Notes: generated by a model not told the origin, from the letters alone. A stretch of DNA of 64,000 bases from Artemisia argyi (GCA_030686995.1 CM060704.1:115236042-115300041), one strand, 5' to 3'. Positions 1 to 11,634 are shown, counted from the stretch's first letter. Made by a program: numbers and translations.

Positions 1-720
1 TACTTAGGAACAACGATATAGTATCAAATGTGATAACACTTGCTTAGTTAGATGATACTTTCATATTTAACTTACGTAGATTTAAAGATAGTAATTCGTA
101 TGTGCGCTCTTGATACAATCAATGGAATGCAAGTTATTCCTCTCGATTGAATAGCTAGAAAGTGACACTTCATTTTATATTACACTTCATTCCACATGAA
201 ACACCGGTATAGTGTCGAATGTGATAACACTTGCTTAGTTAGACAATACTTTCATATTTGAGTCACGTAGTTCAAAAGATATTGATTTGTATGTGCGCTT
301 TCGATACAGTCAATGAAATGCAAATTGTTCATCTCGATGAAATAGCTAGAAAAACATTCGTTTCATATGAATCACTTGAATAGTCTCGGACGTGATAACA
401 TTCGCTTAGGAACACCGGTATAGTATTGGATGTGATAACACTTGTTTAGTTAGACGATATTTTCTTATTTGACTTACATAGTTCTAAAGAGATTGATTCG
501 TATGTCCGCTCTTGATACAATCAATGAAATACAAGTTATTCATGTTGATTGAATAGCTAGAAAGATAATTCGTTTCATGAATTACTTGAATAGTTTTGGA
601 TGTGAAAACATTCACTTAGGAACATCGGTATAGTATCGGATATGATAACACTTGGTTAGTTAGATGACATTTTCTTATTTGACTTGCGTAGCTCAAAAGA
701 TATTGATTTGTATGTACGCT
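1..720. repeat. Tandem repeat, about 210 bp unit, four copies
   Basis: The phrase GGTATAGT-, followed by GTGATAACACTTG and TTAGTTAGA, recurs at about 15, 206, 417 and 627, giving periods of about 191, 211 and 210 bp. Each unit also holds GTATGTGCGCT and GAATAGCTAGAAA. The first copy runs off the window edge, so the array may be longer. It lies in what would be intron 1 of the minus-strand endoglucanase gene that begins at 1412. No protein is encoded here. Confidence 0.85.
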
Positions 721-1024
721 ATTATTTTTAGACACAACATTTTTGACTAATGACTACATCTGTCGTCGCTATAACTAGAAAATGCCGTAGTGGAAGTAGA
801 GTAGTATATATTGAGTCTTTATTTGACCAATCCATGTGAAATCTTTTTATACAAAAAAGCGTCTTCTGATATATATTTGCTAATAAAATTTGTATCCATA
901 TTTTTATAACTATAGTAGAAAATTATTCACACTAATAACACATAATTTTGGGGAGGCCATGCATGACCCTTTCCTGCCCTTGCATGCAAATATAATAAAA
1001 ATTTAACCAAAAATAAAAACTTAC

Positions 1025-1412
1025 ATTTCTGAGCATCAAAAAACAAAAGCGCCTTCTGCAACGCAACCGTATACTCGTCGACGGCATTTTCACGCTTATG
1101 ATGTCTAGGAACAATCATAACAATCAACACAACAAACCCAACTAAAAGACCAGCAGTAAGAACCATCCCCACAGTCCAAACAAACAACTTCCTACTAACA
1201 ACAAGACAGCCAATGTCAACATACTTTTTCTTCTTTTTTTCATTAGGCCCCAACAACCAGCTTTGTTGTGTCTCATCTAACCTACGAGACGACAATGCCG
1301 CTTTGTCGAAATCTCGGCTTCTGTCCATTTCGTTGTCTGTGTTTATAGAATCTGTTGCAGTTGGGTATATTTCTAATGGACCACCCCATGGATTACGTCC
1401 GTAAATGCTCAT
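1025..1412 (-). CDS. KOR: KORRIGAN-type membrane endo-1,4-beta-glucanase, exon 1 (partial gene)
   Basis: The exon encodes the first 129 residues plus one base of the next codon. It shows the cytosolic tail and membrane anchor of the GH9 subclass A endoglucanases that act with cellulose synthase in plant cell-wall formation. Visible signatures are [12 protein letters not shown] near the start, [10 protein letters not shown] at 31-40, [12 protein letters not shown] at 45-56 (the dileucine is part of the tail), a lysine run at 59-63, a transmembrane helix at about 76-101, and VPRHH just after it. The exon ends at a good donor site: on the minus strand AGAAAT is followed by GTAAGT, with the intron starting at 1024. 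The catalytic GH9 domain must lie beyond the left edge, so I cannot tell whether the gene is intact or only a captured exon. The ATG at 1412 is chosen because the protein begins as in the family. A longer reading through the intron would be spurious. Confidence 0.88.
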
Positions 1413-1610
1413 GTTTGTTTGTTTTAATGTTCTTTTTGTGTTTTGTGTTTAAGGGTTTGATGTGTTTAATGTAACGGAAGCGTGTTTTTAGTTTTTTGTT
1501 GGAGTGAAAAGTGTAAAGTGAAGTGATCGAAGAGTCAGCCGACCGAGTAGTGCAATTAGTGTTTATGGATTTGTTGTTTGTTCTATTAAACTAAGGTGAG
1601 TTGTAACTAA

Positions 1611-1620
1611 CTTATATAAT
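1611..1620 (-). promoter_or_regulatory. Candidate TATA box of the endoglucanase gene
   Basis: The minus strand reads ATTATATAAG about 200 bp upstream of the ATG at 1412. The stretch between is AT-rich and T-rich, as expected for a plant 5' UTR. This is inferred from position and sequence only. Confidence 0.4.
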
Positions 1621-1810
1621 TACCATGAATTCACAAGACGTTGATGTTTTGTTGTAATCATATGTCATACGTCTAGATGTGTCTCATCGATAGGTGCAAG
1701 ATTTGCATTAGCAATCTTTGTTGTTAAGATACAACTTAAATAAATAACAATATATTTTAGAAACAAAATACAAATTTTTTTTGTTAGTGGTCAGACGCAT
1801 ACCCCGCCAT

Positions 1811-1975
1811 CATTTTTTTTTTTAATTTTTATTTTTTTAATGGCAAAGTAGTACAATGCTATCGGTTAGCGAGTTAGAAACTCGACGCATCTGAGTGCAC
1901 AGATTCTTATCTAGAAGGAAACCCAGTAAGGCTCGAACTTGAGACCTCGTGGAAACAACCTCCCCCAAAGGTGAT
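1811..1975 (-). mobile_element. SINE-like remnant (tRNA-type B box, A-rich tail)
   Basis: On the minus strand, GGTCTCAAGTTCGAGC at 1931-1946 fits a Pol III B box. It is preceded by a GGGGGAGGTTGTTTCC context and followed some 90 bp later by an A-rich tail (T-rich on the plus strand, about 1812-1840). No clear A box or target duplication was found, so it is probably truncated. Confidence 0.45.
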
Positions 1976-2419
1976 TTTAGTGACATTGACTATTTTAGGT
2001 AATCATGATTTACTATGAGACTAATGGAATTTCACATTAAGCTCAGATATGAGTTAGGAAAGTGTGGAGTGCACACTCGTTTGAGCTAATGTGTTTTCAC
2101 CACGACAAAAACGCAAGGGTCAAGGGGGTTGCGCCCCTTTGCGGGGTCAAGGGCCAGAGCCCCTTGTTGGGGTCCCACTCCTTTTTCCCAACCGGTATAT
2201 TTGGTGCTCCAAATGACTTACCCGTTCCCCCTACTTTTTCCCAACCGATGTGACTGTTGGATAACCGATATGACTGTAGGTTTATAACCAACTATAACTG
2301 CCCATAACTGTCATATTGAATCTGTTTATTAACAGATTCATTGGTCTCATTCTAACACACGAAAAAACATACAATTCCTCTTTGTTTCTGCTTAGTATTT
2401 TTGTGCCTAGAAAACTAAG
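1976..2419. other. No gene seen; GC-rich foldback inside
   Basis: Most of this stretch is AT-rich and unassigned. Positions 2112-2180 are unusually GC-rich, with short inverted runs (AAGGGG against CCCCTT at 2122-2139) and repeats of GGGTCAAGGG. It may be a decayed LTR fragment, but I cannot place it in a family. Confidence 0.3.
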
Positions 2420-2420
2420 T

Positions 2421-2455
<35 letters not shown>

Positions 2456-3537
2456 AATGACTGAAAGGTTGAATATAAAAACTAGCAAGAAGCTAGAAAA
2501 TTACAAAAAAGGATTACAAAGCCATTGAGACCAGTTATGGACTTTTCTACGTCTAAATTTAAGCCAAGTAAAAGAAACTAAACAACTAGAATCGAAAAGA
2601 TCACATTTCCTCATGGGACAAGAATGAAATGTGATGGAGTTTCTATACTTCCATAGGATCCAAAACATAGAAGCAACTATAACAAACATACGGTCCTTCT
2701 TGGCATTTGAACCCGGTAAAGTGTTAACCCACGAAGTATAATCTTCAAAAGAATGTTGCGCTTGATCCGATAAATTGCACCAAATACGAATTAAACGCCA
2801 AACATTTGAGGCCACATCGCAAGAAAAGAAAACATGCTCATTCGACTAGACATGCTGATTGCATATCAAGCAAAGGATTGAAGCAATGTCTAAACCACGT
2901 TTGGAAAGATTATGGCGATGTGGTAAACGATCCAAGCGAAATCTCCATATAAAGATGTTAACTTTTCTTAGGAGGCATTTATTCCATCTAGTTTCCATGT
3001 TTAAAGAAGGAAGAAGATGATGATCTATGTAGGAGTGTGTGGAGCTCACCATGAATAAACCATCAGAATCAATAGACCACGTCCACTTATCCGGGCTAGA
3101 GGCAAGCATAGTATGTTGAACCTCTGAAAGAAGAGAGTGCAACATAGTTTCAGTTCTTCCCGACGAAATGGGTCTTCTCCATTTCCAAGACCAGTCACAA
3201 TCGATTAGCCTATCACTGAGAAGGCAATCTTCATTTAAATGTAAAGGAACCTTCAGTGGCTCATCTCCAATCCAAAGGTCCTTCCAAAAACGAATAGTCG
3301 ATCCAGTACCTATATTTCATTTCAATATGTCTTTTGGGATGAGGTTGCGTGAATGTAAATAGTTGGAAGAACCTACAATATCAGCCTAAAAACCTTGCAT
3401 GTAACAGCCATTTCCATCAAAACCAGCTTCAAGGCCATGAATTGATTTTATAAGCTTGACCCATAATTGGTTTGGTTGATTCACAAGGTACCAATGCCAT
3501 TTCTGAAGCAACGCAAGATTGAAAGAGTGCAAGCTTC
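2420..3537 (-). mobile_element. LINE, 3' segment with poly(A) tail (split by element D)
   Basis: This is the 3' end of a non-LTR retrotransposon on the minus strand. A run of about 35 T on the plus strand at 2420-2454 is the poly(A) tail. The body continues at 13582 on the other side of element D; GCTTC at 3533-3537 and 13577-13581 is D's target duplication. No matching target duplication of the LINE itself was found. Confidence 0.85.
2501..3145 (-). pseudogene. LINE ORF2 C-terminal region (zf-RVT type), broken
   Basis: Two minus-strand frames (2846-3145 and 2501-2815) read like the zinc-binding region that follows reverse transcriptase in plant LINEs. One contains W(S)IDSDGLF, then an RWNKCLLRKVNIFIWR block, then LPHRHNLSKRGLDIASILCLIC. 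The next contains SNVWRLIRIWCNL and FWILWKYRNSITFH. A frame break separates them near 2830. These patterns match the zf-RVT domain family in my knowledge. The copy cannot be functional. Confidence 0.75.
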
Positions 3538-3743
3538 TGATGAGGCGAAAAATGATCCATTTTTAGGGGGTCATTTAAGCCGGAATTTGAATTTATTTGA
3601 TCAAATATTGCCCTAAATCGTTCCTTTTGTGATTTTAGGTACTTTGGGAGTGAATTCTGGAAAAGGAAGCATTTTCGACGTTTTTGGAGCATAAAAGTGA
3701 AGAAAACGGCAAAGTCTTAATTTTCCTTACTGGGAACAGTACC

Positions 3744-3959
3744 TGACGGCGTCAAGAAGATTTTGATGACGGCGTCAAGAGCAAAAATGGTGACGGCCCA
3801 GTGAAAACGTGACGGCATCAAAACATGGCCGTCAAGAGTAAAAGTGGTGACGGCCCAGAACAAGATTACACATGACGGCGTCAGATTTGGATCTAGGCAG
3901 TCCGAGAATTTTATGGGCGGCGGGTTGACGGCGTCAGAAGTTTCTTCTTGACGCCATCA
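3744..3959. promoter_or_regulatory. TGACGGCGTCA palindrome array upstream of TATA
   Basis: Full or near-full copies of TGACGGCGTCA or TGACGCCATCA lie at 3744, 3767, 3810, 3873, 3926 and 3949, with half sites (TGACGGCC, GGCCGTCA) at 3791, 3828 and 3848. TGACG is the core recognised by plant TGA-type bZIP factors. Here two inverted TGAC half sites are held 3 bp apart. The array ends 11 bp before the TATA box. Function is inferred. Confidence 0.75.
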
Positions 3960-3970
3960 CCTTAGGAAAT

Positions 3971-3980
3971 CTATATATAG
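3971..3980 (+). promoter_or_regulatory. TATA box of element D 5' LTR
   Basis: CTATATATAG directly follows the palindrome array. The same box sits at the same place in the LTRs at 12179, 28131 and 42750, and a TATAAATA version in the solo LTR (about 10153-10161). Confidence 0.7.
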
Positions 3981-4953
3981 TTTTTATAATTTTCATTCTA
4001 AAGAGAGGAGAATTTTAGGGTCGAACTTAATAAACCCTAACACGACTTTTACAGTATTTTCAAGGGTTTTCACCATTTGAAACCCTTCATGTTCAATTGA
4101 GATAAGTATCCTTTCAATTCATTCAATATGTCTATGTGTTGTTTGAATATATCTTACGCTTGTCTTGATTTTAACATGCTAGGCTAGATCTCTTGTGTGT
4201 TTGCTTAGATGTAATGAAACCTAGATGTTGATTATAGGTTGATTGCTTGTTTATAGTTGTAATGGATGAATGATTTCAATGTTAGGCTTAAGAAAACTGG
4301 CAGACTTCCATTGTGTAACATGCTTGAACGTCTTAAGAAACATGAACCAATGCGTACTAGGTTTGTATGGTTGTATTTAATGCATGAGCGAATTCTAGTG
4401 ATCCCATGTTAGGAGCTTCTTGCAGGCTCGACATAGGAGTGAAGTAGGAGCTTATAGAGTTGGGGAAGTAAGTACGCCACCCCACAATTGGTATTAAGGA
4501 ATATAACCCGTCATCCACGCAACTGTAACAAACAATTAACCTGTAAAAGATATCTAGGGAGTAGTGAAATCTAAGTAAACACAATTCTCCCATCTATTGT
4601 TCACACCATATTAGTAATTAGCTTTATTTTCATTTTTGTTATTTTATTTTGATTGCATCTTAGTTATTGGGTTAGTTGACTAGCAACTAATTCCGCCCAC
4701 TCTTCCAAAACCGAGATTTTTACTTGCTTTCATAAAAACATAAAAATACAAATAGAATCATCCCTCACCTCTAGACCTAGTTTTTTAGGCTTTCTAATCC
4801 TAGCGACACTATTCCTGAGTTGAACGATTAATCCCCCGGTACTTGTCACTATACTATACTACAACGATCAGGTACACTGCCTGGTGGGGGTTGTAAGCTT
4901 CTCGAGATCCCTCGAGAGGTAAAGCCTGGTGCAATTCCCACGCATCAAGTTTT

Positions 4954-4972
4954 TGGCACCGCAGCCCGGGGA
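4954..4972 (+). other. Primer-binding site of element D
   Basis: TGGCACCGCAGCCCGGGGA starts a few bases inside the LTR end. It resembles the TGGCGCCG... site used by Athila/Tat elements. Element B has TGGCGCCGC at the same position, so D carries one changed base. Confidence 0.65.
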
Positions 4973-5117
4973 ATAGTTATTGTCTAGGTTAGGATTTCTT
5001 TTTATTAGGTCTACTTGCTAGATTCCTTTCTAGTAAGATTTTATTTTTATTTTTAGGTTTTCTTTAGTCTATCTTATTTCTTCGTGCCTTTGTTCGTAAC
5101 ATTTACCATCCGACATC

Positions 5118-7376
5118 ATGGAAGGTGGTAACATCTTTGAACCCATCTACCCACCACAACAAGACCACCCACAAAACCTACCACTAGTTAACCAACCTCT
5201 TAGGCCCCAAACCCTAGGAGAGTATTCCCGACCTAGCCACCAAGGCTATCGAAACACTATTGAGCTCACCCAAGGTGCCAATGTGTCTCCCTTGCGATCC
5301 GACACCATCCGGTTGGTGCAAAGCGGATGTGCATTCCATGGACTTCGTTCCGAAGATCCTAATCAACATCTCAAGGACTTCCTTAAAATCGTAGATTCTA
5401 TAGACCTTGATGTTACAACTAGAGAGTCGACCCGATTACGCCTATTCCAATTCTCTCTACGTGATCAAGCTAGTCAATGGCTTGAACATTTACCCGCGGG
5501 ATCTATCACCTCATGGGATGATCTCACCACTCGTTTCCTTGCTTAATTTTTCCCACCGGGGAGAACTACCAAGCTTAGAAATGATATCTTGATGTTCCAA
5601 CAACGTCAAGTTGAAACTCTATATGAAGCATGGACTCGTTTCAAGGACTTACTCCAAAAAGTCCCTCATCATGGCATAGATCTTTGGCTCCAAGTCCAAA
5701 TCTTCTATGACTATATCGATCTCTCCACAAGGCGAACCATTGACCAATCGGCCGGTGGCAAGCTACGTGATCTAAGTACGGAAGTATCATGGGAACTCAT
5801 AGAAGATCTTGCTCTCTATGACAACGAACGTTGGAATGATCCCCGTGATTTGAACAAAATGGTCAAGGCAATATCTTTGTCTTCGAACAATTCTAGCACT
5901 CCCGACCGTAGGATCATGGAACTTGAGGACCAAGTCAAGTTTCTCATGAAATCTTACGAAGCTCCTAAGCCTTCAAGCCAAGTGAACAAAATCACTTCTT
6001 CATGCAAATTATGTAGTGGTCCCCATGACACTCGTGATTGCGTGGAACTCCCCGGAACAGCTTTTGCGGACTATGCATCCTCGCGTACCGACGAAGCGGG
6101 AGATAAGTGGTACACTTTCAAACCCGAGCCAAACCCTTACGGTGATTCCTACAACCCTTCTTGGAAAAATCACCCAAACCTTAGGTGGAAGCAAAACCAA
6201 AACAATTCCTCCAATCCGCCTAATCGTTACCAACCAAACGGTCCACCCTCCAACCGTACTTTCAAAAACAATCCTTCTAACAACTATGGTAGTACCAACA
6301 ATCTTGAAGGATTGATGTCCAAGTTTATGGCATCTCAAGAAGCTCGCATAGTTAAGTTTGAAACCGAATTCAACCAACAACAAACGGAGATGACCAATAA
6401 GATTGAAAACTTAGTGAAAGCCCTCAACAACCAAGCATTAACTACACCTAGGAAGGACACTAAAGACGCCAATAGTGGAATCCAAACTAAGGACCCCTCG
6501 TCATCCAAACACGTCCAGTTTGTCAATGTTGTCACCATTAAACCAATTGATAAGGAGGTAGAAGAAAGTGACAAGGATGAAGTTGGAGTAGAAACCGAGA
6601 CTATGGATGAAATTAAGAAAGTTGAGGTTAATAAGGGGGAAAAGTTAGAGGAAGTAGAGACTGTAGAAGAGTACTTTGATAAATTGCCCACCAAGGAAGA
6701 ACGGGAATATCACAAGGATTTATTCGATGATCCCGAGACACCATATATCCTTGGTTCACCTCTTATTAAAGTGGGAGATCCCTCTAACATCAACATACCA
6801 TGCAACATTGGGCATATGCATGTATGGAAAGCTTATATCGATCCTAGGTCTCCTATAAACATCAAGACTAGGACTTATTATAATTGGGTAATGAAGAAAC
6901 AACTTGGTTATAGGATAATGCCCAACAAGAACTTGCTAAGTAATTTTGTGGGTCGAGTGAAAGGATTGCATGTGATTGTCAGAAATTTCACTTATGAGAC
7001 CGATTTTATGCTAGTAGAGGATACTCGTCCGGTGATAGATGATTGCCTAAGTCAAGTAGTGTTCGGAAAACCGTTCGTTGAGGCCACTAAGATGAGTTAT
7101 GATCCGACTCTAGGGATAGTTAGGTTCAAGGAAGATAATGATGAGATTGCCTACCAAATGCCTTATAAGGTTGAACAATACCGCCTCTTATCAAACATAG
7201 TAAAGGAACACAAACAAGCGGTTTACTATAGGAATGATGAGGATAGACGTAGAGGAGTAGAGTATGTGATGAATAGGATACTTGGTTTCTACAAAGAATG
7301 CTTGCAACTAGGTCCGGAATACAAAACTAATATAGGAGATGACCTGGAGAGTGAAACCAATGATGATATCACGTAG
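5118..7376 (+). pseudogene. Gag plus degenerate retropepsin-like protein, one internal stop
   Basis: This is a single frame of about 750 codons interrupted only by a TAA at 5544-5546. The N-terminal part is a retrotransposon Gag domain (SGCAFHGLRSEDPNQHLKDF, then LRDQASQWLEHLPAGSITSW). Next comes a knuckle-like CKLCSGPHDTRDC (Cx2Cx3Hx4C, one residue shorter than the usual Cx2Cx4Hx4C), near 6003-6041. An Asn/Pro-rich basic stretch and an acidic, coiled region follow. The last 200 residues are protease-like (AYIDPRSPINIK, then NFVGRVKGLHVIVRNFTYETDFMLVEDT, VFGKPF). The usual D-T/S-G triplet is absent: the aligned position reads D-P-R-S. The ORF ends at 7376 with no pol after it. I recognise the Gag as the type common in Asteraceae genomes. 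Confidence 0.85.
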
Positions 7377-9647
7377 TAACCCATGACCTTGAGTCTAGCT
7401 ACAAGACTCGTAAATAAAGAAAAGCGATTCTTGGGAGGCAACCCATGCTTGGTGTGATTTTTATTTTGTTTGATTGTTATTTGGTTCCGTATGCATACTT
7501 TATTTTTATTGTTGGTAGATCATGTTCCAAAACTAAAATAGTGAAAATACTTTATTTTGTCGTTTGGCTTAGTCTTAACTTCATCCAAAAGTATTTCGTA
7601 AAAGATAAGTGTAAGGGGAAACCCCAAATATGTTTTTAAGAAATAAAATTGATCATGATTCTCCACAATATTAAATGAACATGTATATTCGTATTTGTTA
7701 GAGTCAAATGCTTATATCGAGTCATAATGATGTTTTGCAGGATTTTCCAGGAAGTAGGACATATGTTTTTCCAGAAATTTTCCGGAAACTTAACGTAAGA
7801 ATTTCAGCTGGTCACTTCTGACGGCGTCAGGAAGAAACTCCTGACGGCGTCACGTGTAAAATTCTGGAAATTTTGCTAGTTTTGTTTTTCTAACAGAGTC
7901 TTAAAGTTTTTGTTAATTCTTTAGTTTTGTAAACTCCAGGGAATCTGCAAACATTCATTCTACAAGCATTATATCTTACTTTGTTTTCTAGGATTTGCTA
8001 TCATATATAGATTGCCGCCGATTTTACGTGAGGTTGCCTTGTTTGTTTCCTCAGGTTTAACAGGTTATGTATGACAAGAAGATGATTTATATTTCTGGAA
8101 GGGAAGCTTTGATTGTCCATTTTCTTGGAGCAAGATCTAACCTTGTTACCATACTATCCATACCGAGCGAACCAGGGGAGTATTTGATTTCATTCTTTTA
8201 CCTGTTTTACTTTTACATTCTTTAATTGAACATTGGGGACAATGTTCATCCTAAGTGTAAGGGGAGGGTAAAATGATGATACCTTATAGGATACTATTGC
8301 ACTTGAGTTTGTTTGTTTGATGGTAGGTGTGTAATAAAACTAAGAGAAATACTTGTTAGTGTAATTTTAGCGCCAAATTTAAAAATTTTTACAACATTTA
8401 TGAGTGAAACTTTAGCCTTAGCAAGCGTCTCATGGATAGGAGTTGTATGACTAGCACAAAACCGTACAATTCAGAAAAATTTTCCACCCAAATATGTGAG
8501 GTTCGCCTTTAGATTTGATAGGAAAAACATTTACTATTAGTGCTTATGAGTGTACCGGTAGCATTTAGATTCTAGAACTTGCGTTAGTGATGCATCCCGA
8601 GACCGCTAGTGAGACTACATTCGTGTAGTAGGATTTACTACATGATAAGAGGCATTAGGATAACCCTTGTGTTAAACCCGTATCATAATTATATCTTAAA
8701 GTTTTTGTTAATTCTTTAGTTTTATAAACTCCAGGAAATCTGCAAACATTCATTCCACAAGCATTATATCTTAATTTGTTTTCTAGGACTTGTTAGTATA
8801 TATAGATTACCGCCGATTTTACGCGAGGTTGCCTTGTTTATTTTCTCAGGTTTAACAGGTTATGTATGACAAGAAGATGATTTATATTTCTGGAAGGGAA
8901 GCTTTGAATGTTCATTTTCTTGAAGGAAGATCTAACCTTGTTACCACACTATCCACACCGAACGAATCAGGGGAGTATTTGTTTTCATTATTTTACCTGC
9001 TTCACTTTTACATTCTTTAATTGAACATTGGGGACAATGTACATCCTAAGTGTAAGGAGAGGGTAAATGATGATACCTTATAGGATACACTTGCACTTGA
9101 GTTTGTTTGTTTGATGGTAGGTGTGTAATAAAACTAAGAGAAATACTTGTTAGTGTGATTTTAGCGCCAAATTTAAATTTTTTTACAACATTTAGGAGTG
9201 AAACTTTAGCCTTAGCAAGCGTCTCATTGATAGGAGTTGTATGACTAGCACAAAACCGTACCATTCAGAAAAATTTTCCACCCAAATATGTGAGGTTCGC
9301 CTTTAGATTTGATAGGAAAAGCATTTACTATTAGTGCTTATGAGTGTACCGGTAGCATTTAGATTCTAGAACTTGCGTTAGTCATGCATCCCGAGACCGC
9401 TAGTGAGACTACATTCGTGTAGTAGGATTTACTACATGATAAGAGGCATTAGGATCACCCTTGTGTTAAACCCGTATCATAATTACTTGACCATTTCAGT
9501 CATATTATTTGGCTAGTAAAGTCAATTAATTTTTCCCACACCTTAGCGTTGTACTCATTTTTAGTACCCGAAACCCCTAGCACACCCCTCCGAGCCTATC
9601 TTTTCGTTTCTAACTTTAAGCATCTTACTTAAAGGAAGAATTTGTTA
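7377..9647 (+). other. Element D 3' non-coding region with a roughly 795 bp tandem duplication
   Basis: There is no gene. The block starting TTAAAGTTTTTGTTAATTC at about 7900 is repeated from about 8696 to 9490 with scattered substitutions; element B has this block once (from 31249). Each copy holds the foldback GAACATTG-GGGA-CAATGTTC (8228-8247; one arm mutated at 9023-9042), followed by CCTAAGTGTAAGG. Two TGACGGCGTCA palindromes lie at about 7819 and 7842. Confidence 0.8.
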
Positions 9648-9652
9648 CAACC

Positions 9653-11174
9653 TGATGAGGCGAAAAATGATCCGTTTTTAGGGGGTCATTTAAGCCCGAA
9701 TCCGACTTTATTTGATCAAATATTGCCCTAAATCGTTCCTTTTGTGATTTTAGGTGTTTGGAGAGTGAATTCTGGAAAAGAAGCCATTTTGGACGTTTTT
9801 GGAGCATAAAAGTGAAGAAAACGGCAAAGTATCAATTTTCCATGCTGAAGACACTAGGTGACGGCGTCAAGAGTTACACCCTGACGGCGTCAGATAGCAA
9901 GAATAAAATACCGTGGTTGATGACGGCGTCACCAAGGCCGTCACCAAGGCCGTCACGTGTAAACTTGTCAAAACTTGCGCGCGGAGTAGCTGATATTGTT
10001 TTGGTCATAACTTTTGCATACGAACTCGGATTTAGGTGATTCAAAAGCCCACGCGAAGAGGACGAAGAGATCTACAATTTGGTGAAAAAATGGTCTTGAC
10101 GGCGTCAAGAGTACGGGCTGACGCCGTCACGAAGGGCCGACAGAAAACATGCCTATAAATATAACTTCATAACTTCACTTTTTGTAAGCCCTAAACCCTA
10201 AGGTCGATTCCTGGGTTTAGGTGGGTGTTTTTCCAGCAACTTAAAGGGTTTCAATCACTCCATAAACATCATGTATTGGTTTGATGATTCTATCTCAACT
10301 ATGTCTTTCATTATTCTTGTTGATTGTCCTTCTTTGATTATGTTTTGTTAATTCACCTTGTGTCTACTTATGATTGTGTGAAACTTGTATATAATTGATT
10401 AGATCTTATTGATTCCTTGTTGATGTTTGTGTCTATCTTCATCAATTAGGGTGTGACACTTCGATAGATCTAATTGGTTTAGTTTATAATCCTTGTTTCC
10501 TATTGATTCTTGTTTTGAATGAATGATATTATATGTTAGGCTTAAGAAAACTGGCAGATCTCCAAATAGTAACATGCTTGAACGTCTTAAGAAACATGAA
10601 CCGAGGCGTACTAGGTCTTTATTGGTTGTATTTAATGCATGAGCCACTGTTTACAATCCCTATAGTTGTGCTGGACATGGTGTAGGAGGAGATAAGAGCT
10701 CATAGAATTGGGGAGTTATGTATGCCACCCCATGAATGGTATTAAGGAATACAACCCGTCAATTAAAAGAAGGTTACAATTCAATAGGTAGGATTGGATA
10801 GCTAGCAAGGAATAACATATCATAGGTAGACATGCTTCACTCATCTTGTAGAAACCTAGTTTACTTTTCTTGTTAATAAGTTTAATTAGTAGCTTTTGGG
10901 TTAGTTGATTAGCAACTAATTCCGCCCACACTCCCAATTTCCGAGATTTTTACTTGCTTTTCATAAAATATAAAAATATAAAAAGAATCATCCTTCACCT
11001 TTAGACCTAGTTAGATTAATTTCAATCCTAACGACACTATTCTTAGCTGAACGATCAATCCCCCGGTACTTGTCACTATACTATACTACAACGATCAGGT
11101 ACACTGCCTGGTGGGGGTTGTAAGCTTCTCGAGATCCCTCGAGAGGTAAAGCAAGGTGCAATTCCCACGCATCA
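9653..11174 (+). mobile_element. Solo LTR of the D/B family inside element D
   Basis: It begins TGATGAGGCG, ends CCCACGCATCA, and is flanked by the 5 bp duplication CAACC (9648-9652 and 11175-11179). Element B shows the uninterrupted target, TTGTTACAACCCACTTAAA, at about 41771. The sequence is 1,522 bp and clearly more diverged than D's own LTRs. It has palindromes at 9859, 9882, 9921, 10097 and 10119 and a TATA box at 10153-10161. A full element inserted here and lost its interior by LTR recombination. Confidence 0.9.
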
Positions 11175-11530
11175 CAACCCACTTAAATGTACACCCAAAA
11201 TCGCCTTAGCCTTCCGTGTATGCACTCATCTTTAGTGCATTATTGTTATTTGTTAAACCCTTAGTTAATTGTCTAATTGATTACATGGTTGCTAAGTCGA
11301 GTCATATCCTTGTACATATTGTTTTGGGACGATTGGGACTCATGGGTAAAGTACTAATCTTATGGAGTAATGGGGAAGAACATCATTATATTTCCCCCAT
11401 ATGTGCGTTAATCTTAAAAGTACTCAAAGTGTTTTGATTTTCGTGATTCGAGTCATTAGATTAGTTTATTGTAAAGTATGTAAAAATTCAAGTGTAAGGG
11501 GAATTTTCATTCCCTATGATGTATTATTTT

Positions 11531-11634
11531 GGATGGTAGGGTAAGAGTGTATGCAAAAAAAAAAAAAAAAAAAAAAAAAAAATCGAAAAAAATAGAAAAA
11601 AGGAAAAGAGAAAAAAACATACGGACTACCATCC
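11531..11634 (+). other. Genomic poly(A) tract closed by an inverted repeat (element D)
   Basis: GGATGGTAG at 11531-11539 pairs with CTACCATCC at 11626-11634, and GTATG (11549-11553) with CATAC (11618-11622). The loop is an A-rich run beginning with about 29 A. The same arrangement occurs in element B at 42132-42215 with a different loop. Confidence 0.6.

Larger units (their letters stand above)
3538..4947 (+). repeat. Element D 5' LTR
   Basis: 1,410 bp, TGATGAGG...GCATCA. It carries a palindrome array (3744-3959), a TATA box (3971-3980) and, near its 3' end, a short foldback (CTCGAGATCCCTCGAG) before the terminal GCAATTCCCACGCATCA. It matches the copies at 9653, 12179, 28131 and 42750. Confidence 0.92.

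Noticed and set aside
2112..2180. Rho-independent terminator
   Set aside because: The GC-rich foldback lies in plant nuclear DNA with no adjoining bacterial-type gene.
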